Source of the DNA: Actinomycetota bacterium
Lineage (GTDB): Bacteria > Actinomycetota > Acidimicrobiia > Acidimicrobiales > GCA-2861595
Direction of reading: 5' to 3'
Assembly: GCA_016781225.1 (NCBI GenBank)
Contig: JADDQT010000075.1
Span: 1-6,803, forward strand
DNA length: 6,803 nt
Each line of letters opens with the position of its first letter. Positions within the stretch are counted from its first letter, which is position 1. Below are positions 5,042-6,803 of the stretch, piece after piece. Below the pieces are notes generated by a model, which made no database searches, was not told the DNA's origin, and saw only the letters and a list, made by a program, of their open reading frames with translations. A program made the position numbers and the translations under genes.

Positions 5042-6076
5042 GTGAGTCCCACAGCGGTTCTCGTCTCCTACCGCCTCGGGGGCCCGGACGGGGTGTCCAT
5101 CGAGGCCGGTAAGTGGGGCTGGGCACTGGAGCAGATGGGCTTTGCCGTCCGAACCGTCGCCGGCGAGGGCCAGGCCCACGTCGTTCTACCCGGCCTGCGC
5201 ATGGAAGCGACCGAGCCCCCCGGCACCGCCGAGCTCGCCGCCGCTCTGGACGATGCCGATCTGGCGGTGGTCGAGAACCTGTGCTCCCTGCCATTGAACG
5301 GCGCGGCGTCGGCCATGGTGGCCGAGGCACTGCGGGGTCGACGGGCCGTCATACACCATCACGACCTGCCGTGGCAACGGGAGGCCTTCGCCGGCCATCC
5401 ACCTCCGCCCGACGACCCGCAATGGGCTCACGTGACCATCAACGAGCTCAGCCGGCGCCAGCTCGCCGAGCGGGGGATCAGTGCCAACACCATCCACAAC
5501 CGCTTCCACGGCCACGGTCACGCCGGTGACCGGGACGGCTCGCGGCACCACCTCGGCGTGGGACCCGAAGGGCGGCTTCTCCTGCACCCCGTCCGCGCCG
5601 TCCCCCGCAAGGGGGTTCCCGCCGCCCTCGCCCTGGCCGAGGCGCTCGGGGCCACCTACTGGCTCCTCGGCCCCACCGAGGAGGGCTACGGGGCGGAGCT
5701 CGAGCCACTGCTGGCAGCCGCCGAGGTCGGCGTCGTGCGGGGAACCCACGACCTTTCGCTCGTCGACTGCTACGCAGCCTGCGACGCGGTGGCCTTCCCC
5801 TCCAGCTGGGAGGGTTTCGGCAACCCCGTGGTGGAGTCGGCCGTGCACCGCAGGCCTCTGGCCATCCGCCGCTACCCCGTCGCCGCGGAGCTGGAACGCT
5901 TCGGCTTCCGCTGGTTCTCGGCCGACGACCCGGGCCCCCTCGGCTGCTGGCTCGCCCGGCCCGACACCGGCCTACTCGATCACAACCAGGCGGTCGCCCG
6001 CCGCCACTTCTCCCTCGAAGAGCTGCCCGATCGGATCTCGGCGCTCTTCGAGCAGCAGGGCTGGACCGGGTGGTGA
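5042..6076 (+). CDS. GT-B fold glycosyltransferase (GT4-like)
   Basis: This 344-residue protein transfers a sugar from a nucleotide donor and is probably cytoplasmic or membrane-peripheral. The N-terminal half starts with AVLVSYRLGGPDGVSIEAGKW (5-25), the glycine-rich acceptor-side loop of GT-B enzymes. HHHDLPW (105-111) and TINELSRRQL (132-141) follow the usual path. In the C-terminal donor domain, HPVRAVPRKGV (182-192) supplies the Arg and Lys (R185, K190) that bind the donor phosphates. CDAVAFPSSWEGFGNPVVE (247-265) contains the E-x7-E motif (E257, E265) of GT4-like retaining enzymes. Donor and acceptor cannot be read from sequence. The divergent GDP-mannose dehydratase makes a GDP-deoxyhexose or GDP-mannose donor a reasonable guess. 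The GTG at 5042 follows the DUF5317 stop by one base, implying translational coupling, and its own stop overlaps possible starts of the next gene. Confidence 0.88.
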   Translation: MSPTAVLVSYRLGGPDGVSIEAGKWGWALEQMGFAVRTVAGEGQAHVVLPGLRMEATEPPGTAELAAALDDADLAVVENLCSLPLNGAASAMVAEALRGRRAVIHHHDLPWQREAFAGHPPPPDDPQWAHVTINELSRRQLAERGISANTIHNRFHGHGHAGDRDGSRHHLGVGPEGRLLLHPVRAVPRKGVPAALALAEALGATYWLLGPTEEGYGAELEPLLAAAEVGVVRGTHDLSLVDCYAACDAVAFPSSWEGFGNPVVESAVHRRPLAIRRYPVAAELERFGFRWFSADDPGPLGCWLARPDTGLLDHNQAVARRHFSLEELPDRISALFEQQGWTGW

Positions 6077-6081
6077 CGCCC

Positions 6082-6088
6082 GGAGAGG
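6082..6088 (+). promoter_or_regulatory. Shine-Dalgarno deciding the start of the small membrane protein
   Basis: GGAGAGG lies 5 bases before the GTG at 6094 and is the best ribosome binding site in the window. It favours 6094 over the upstream GTGs at 6070 and 6073, and fits an operon-internal gene that needs a leader. Confidence 0.5.
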
Positions 6089-6093
6089 ACCCC

Positions 6094-6366
6094 GTGCTCG
6101 CTCGACGGGCCCGCTTCGCCCGCGCCGCCGACCTGGGTCAGAAGCTCGGCTACAGCCTCATCGCGCTCTCCGTGGTGGGATTCGTGGTGGGCCTGGTGGT
6201 CGGCTTCGAGAACAGAGCGGTCACCACCGTGGTCGGCGTAGCCCTCGCCGCTACGGCGGTCACCCTGCTACCGGCCATCATCCTCGGCTTCGCCGTCAAG
6301 GCGGCCCAGAGGGAGGACAGTCAGAGAGAGGAGCGGGAGCAGAACGGCGGCGCGCACGCCCGGTAG
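6094..6366 (+). CDS. Small two-helix membrane protein, function unknown
   Basis: From the GTG at 6094 this is a 90-residue protein. It has a basic N-terminus (VLARRARFARAADLGQKLGY), two hydrophobic helices (about 21-38, SLIALSVVGFVVGLVVGF, and 44-66) and a highly charged tail rich in Glu, Arg and Gln (GFAVKAAQREDSQREEREQ). The pattern suggests a hairpin with both ends in the cytoplasm by the positive-inside rule. It resembles small conserved actinobacterial hypothetical proteins I have seen with a Y/F-A-V-K-A-A-x-R-E-D ending, but I cannot name a family. In-frame GTGs at 6070 and 6073 (overlapping the glycosyltransferase stop as GTGA) would add 7 or 8 residues; the Shine-Dalgarno at 6082 decides for 6094. 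Its TAG stop is also the start of the -10-like box of the next gene. Confidence 0.7.
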   Translation: MLARRARFARAADLGQKLGYSLIALSVVGFVVGLVVGFENRAVTTVVGVALAATAVTLLPAIILGFAVKAAQREDSQREEREQNGGAHAR

Positions 6367-6369
6367 ATT
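6364..6369 (+). promoter_or_regulatory. Candidate -10 box for the alcohol dehydrogenase gene, overlapping the upstream stop codon
   Basis: TAGATT (TANNNT) is followed by 6 bases and the ATG at 6376. The first three bases of the box are the stop codon of the preceding gene. The intergenic gap is only 9 bases with no Shine-Dalgarno, which favours a separate leaderless transcript over read-through translation. Confidence 0.42.
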
Positions 6370-6375
6370 CACTCG

Positions 6376-6803
6376 ATGGTTCGGGCCGCGGTGCTCACCG
6401 GCGTCGGCCGGCCACTGGAGATCTGTGAGCTGGAGCTCGAGCCACCGCGGGCCCACGAGGTGATGGTGCGCCTCGCGGCTTCGGGCGTCTGCCACTCCGA
6501 CCTGTCGATGCAGAACGGCACGACAATGGTCCCCACACCGGTCGTCCTCGGCCACGAGGGAGCCGGGGTCGTCGAGCAGGTGGGCGAGGGGGTGACTGCC
6601 GTAGAGCCCGGGGACCATGTGGTCATCTCGTGGGTTCCTCAGTGTGGGGACTGCTTCTTCTGCCACAAGGGTCAGACCCACCTCTGCGAGGCGTCCAACG
6701 TGGTGCTGGCTTCGGGCGGGCTACTCGACGGCACCCCCCGGTTCAGCTCGGGGGGGCGGCCCGTCCACCAGATGGTGGCGGCGGGGACCTTCGCCGAGCG
6801 CAC
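6376..6803 (+). CDS. Zinc-dependent medium-chain alcohol dehydrogenase (partial, N-terminal 142 residues)
   Basis: The N-terminal catalytic domain of a zinc MDR alcohol dehydrogenase is present; the NAD-binding half lies past the right edge. The catalytic zinc site is seen in SGVCHSD (C39, H40) and VLGHEGAG (H60, E61). The structural zinc lobe has four cysteines, C90, C93, C96 and C104 (C-x2-C-x2-C-x7-C), in the stretch starting PQCGDCFFCHKG. VVEQVGEGVTAVEPGDHVV (65-83) is the usual GroES-like strand. The family oxidises alcohols or reduces aldehydes with NAD(P). The pattern resembles actinobacterial AdhB/AdhD or class III-type enzymes, but the substrate cannot be assigned from this half. The ATG at 6376 starts 9 bases after the previous stop, with a -10-like TAGATT overlapping that stop. 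No functional link to the glycan genes is evident. Confidence 0.9.
   Translation, partial: MVRAAVLTGVGRPLEICELELEPPRAHEVMVRLAASGVCHSDLSMQNGTTMVPTPVVLGHEGAGVVEQVGEGVTAVEPGDHVVISWVPQCGDCFFCHKGQTHLCEASNVVLASGGLLDGTPRFSSGGRPVHQMVAAGTFAER

Noticed and set aside
4444..5052. N-terminal extension of the dehydratase frame on the minus strand
   Set aside because: It is low-complexity, His/Glu/Asp/Gly-rich and antisense to the DUF5317 gene. GMD homology starts near residue 7 after the GTG at 4443.
5186..5848. 220-residue minus-strand frame opposite the glycosyltransferase
   Set aside because: The plus strand carries the GT-B motifs (R-K donor site, E-x7-E). The antisense frame has no recognisable fold and is a GC-bias shadow.
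5481..6428. 315-residue plus-strand frame overlapping the glycosyltransferase and beyond
   Set aside because: It is rich in Arg, Pro, Ser and Gly, typical of an out-of-frame reading of GC-rich coding DNA, and conflicts with three supported genes.
1..6803. CRISPR arrays, tRNA or rRNA genes, transposases and attachment sites
   Set aside because: No regularly spaced repeats, cloverleaf-like sequence, transposase motif or terminal repeats were seen. I found no matching direct repeats at the edges of the 1193-3423 block by eye.

Overview
This is a gene-dense, high-GC bacterial window with short intergenic gaps, many GTG starts, stop/start overlaps and a class E sortase. It fits a high-GC Actinomycetota chromosome. 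The mix of genes (DUF5317 protein, DUF4268 protein, glycan genes) makes me think of Acidimicrobiia-like actinobacteria, but that placement is inference. No rRNA, tRNA, CRISPR array or insertion sequence is visible. No stretch above about 115 bases lacks a gene.

Left part (1-1192): the start of an ABC-transporter ATPase of the heme-exporter CcmA type runs leftward off the window. It is divergent from a complete class E sortase across a 98-base gap. Middle part (about 1193-3423): an accessory-looking cassette holds a VapBC-type toxin-antitoxin pair, a convergent DUF4268 protein with a PD-(D/E)XK-nuclease-like N-terminus, and a small GlsB/YeaQ/YmgE-like membrane protein divergent from it. Hand counts of a few 60-base lines give roughly 52-70% GC here, against 72-75% in two lines from the glycan genes to the right, which suggests acquired or fast-exchanging DNA. 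Right part (3460-6366): GDP-mannose 4,6-dehydratase on the minus strand is divergent, with 27 bases between start codons, from an operon of a DUF5317 membrane protein, a GT-B glycosyltransferase and a small two-helix membrane protein. The 3' end (6376-6803) is the first part of a zinc-dependent alcohol dehydrogenase.

How the genes work together: the dehydratase makes GDP-4-keto-6-deoxymannose, a precursor of GDP-fucose, GDP-rhamnose and related sugars. The neighbouring glycosyltransferase could use such a sugar in a surface glycan, but no reductase that would finish the sugar lies in this window. The sortase would anchor or process surface proteins; no sorting-signal substrate is next to it.

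The most interesting signal is regulatory. Six transcription-unit-leading genes carry a TANNNT hexamer 6 to 9 bases upstream of the chosen start codon. That places the likely transcription start at or within a few bases of the start codon (leaderless transcripts). Genes inside operons instead use overlaps or a Shine-Dalgarno. At the dehydratase/DUF5317 junction the two -10 candidates overlap each other, and a perfect 7-base inverted repeat holds the DUF5317 start codon in its loop. I see no convincing wholly new multi-gene system. The VapBC-DUF4268 nuclease cassette and this compact divergent promoter are the best leads.
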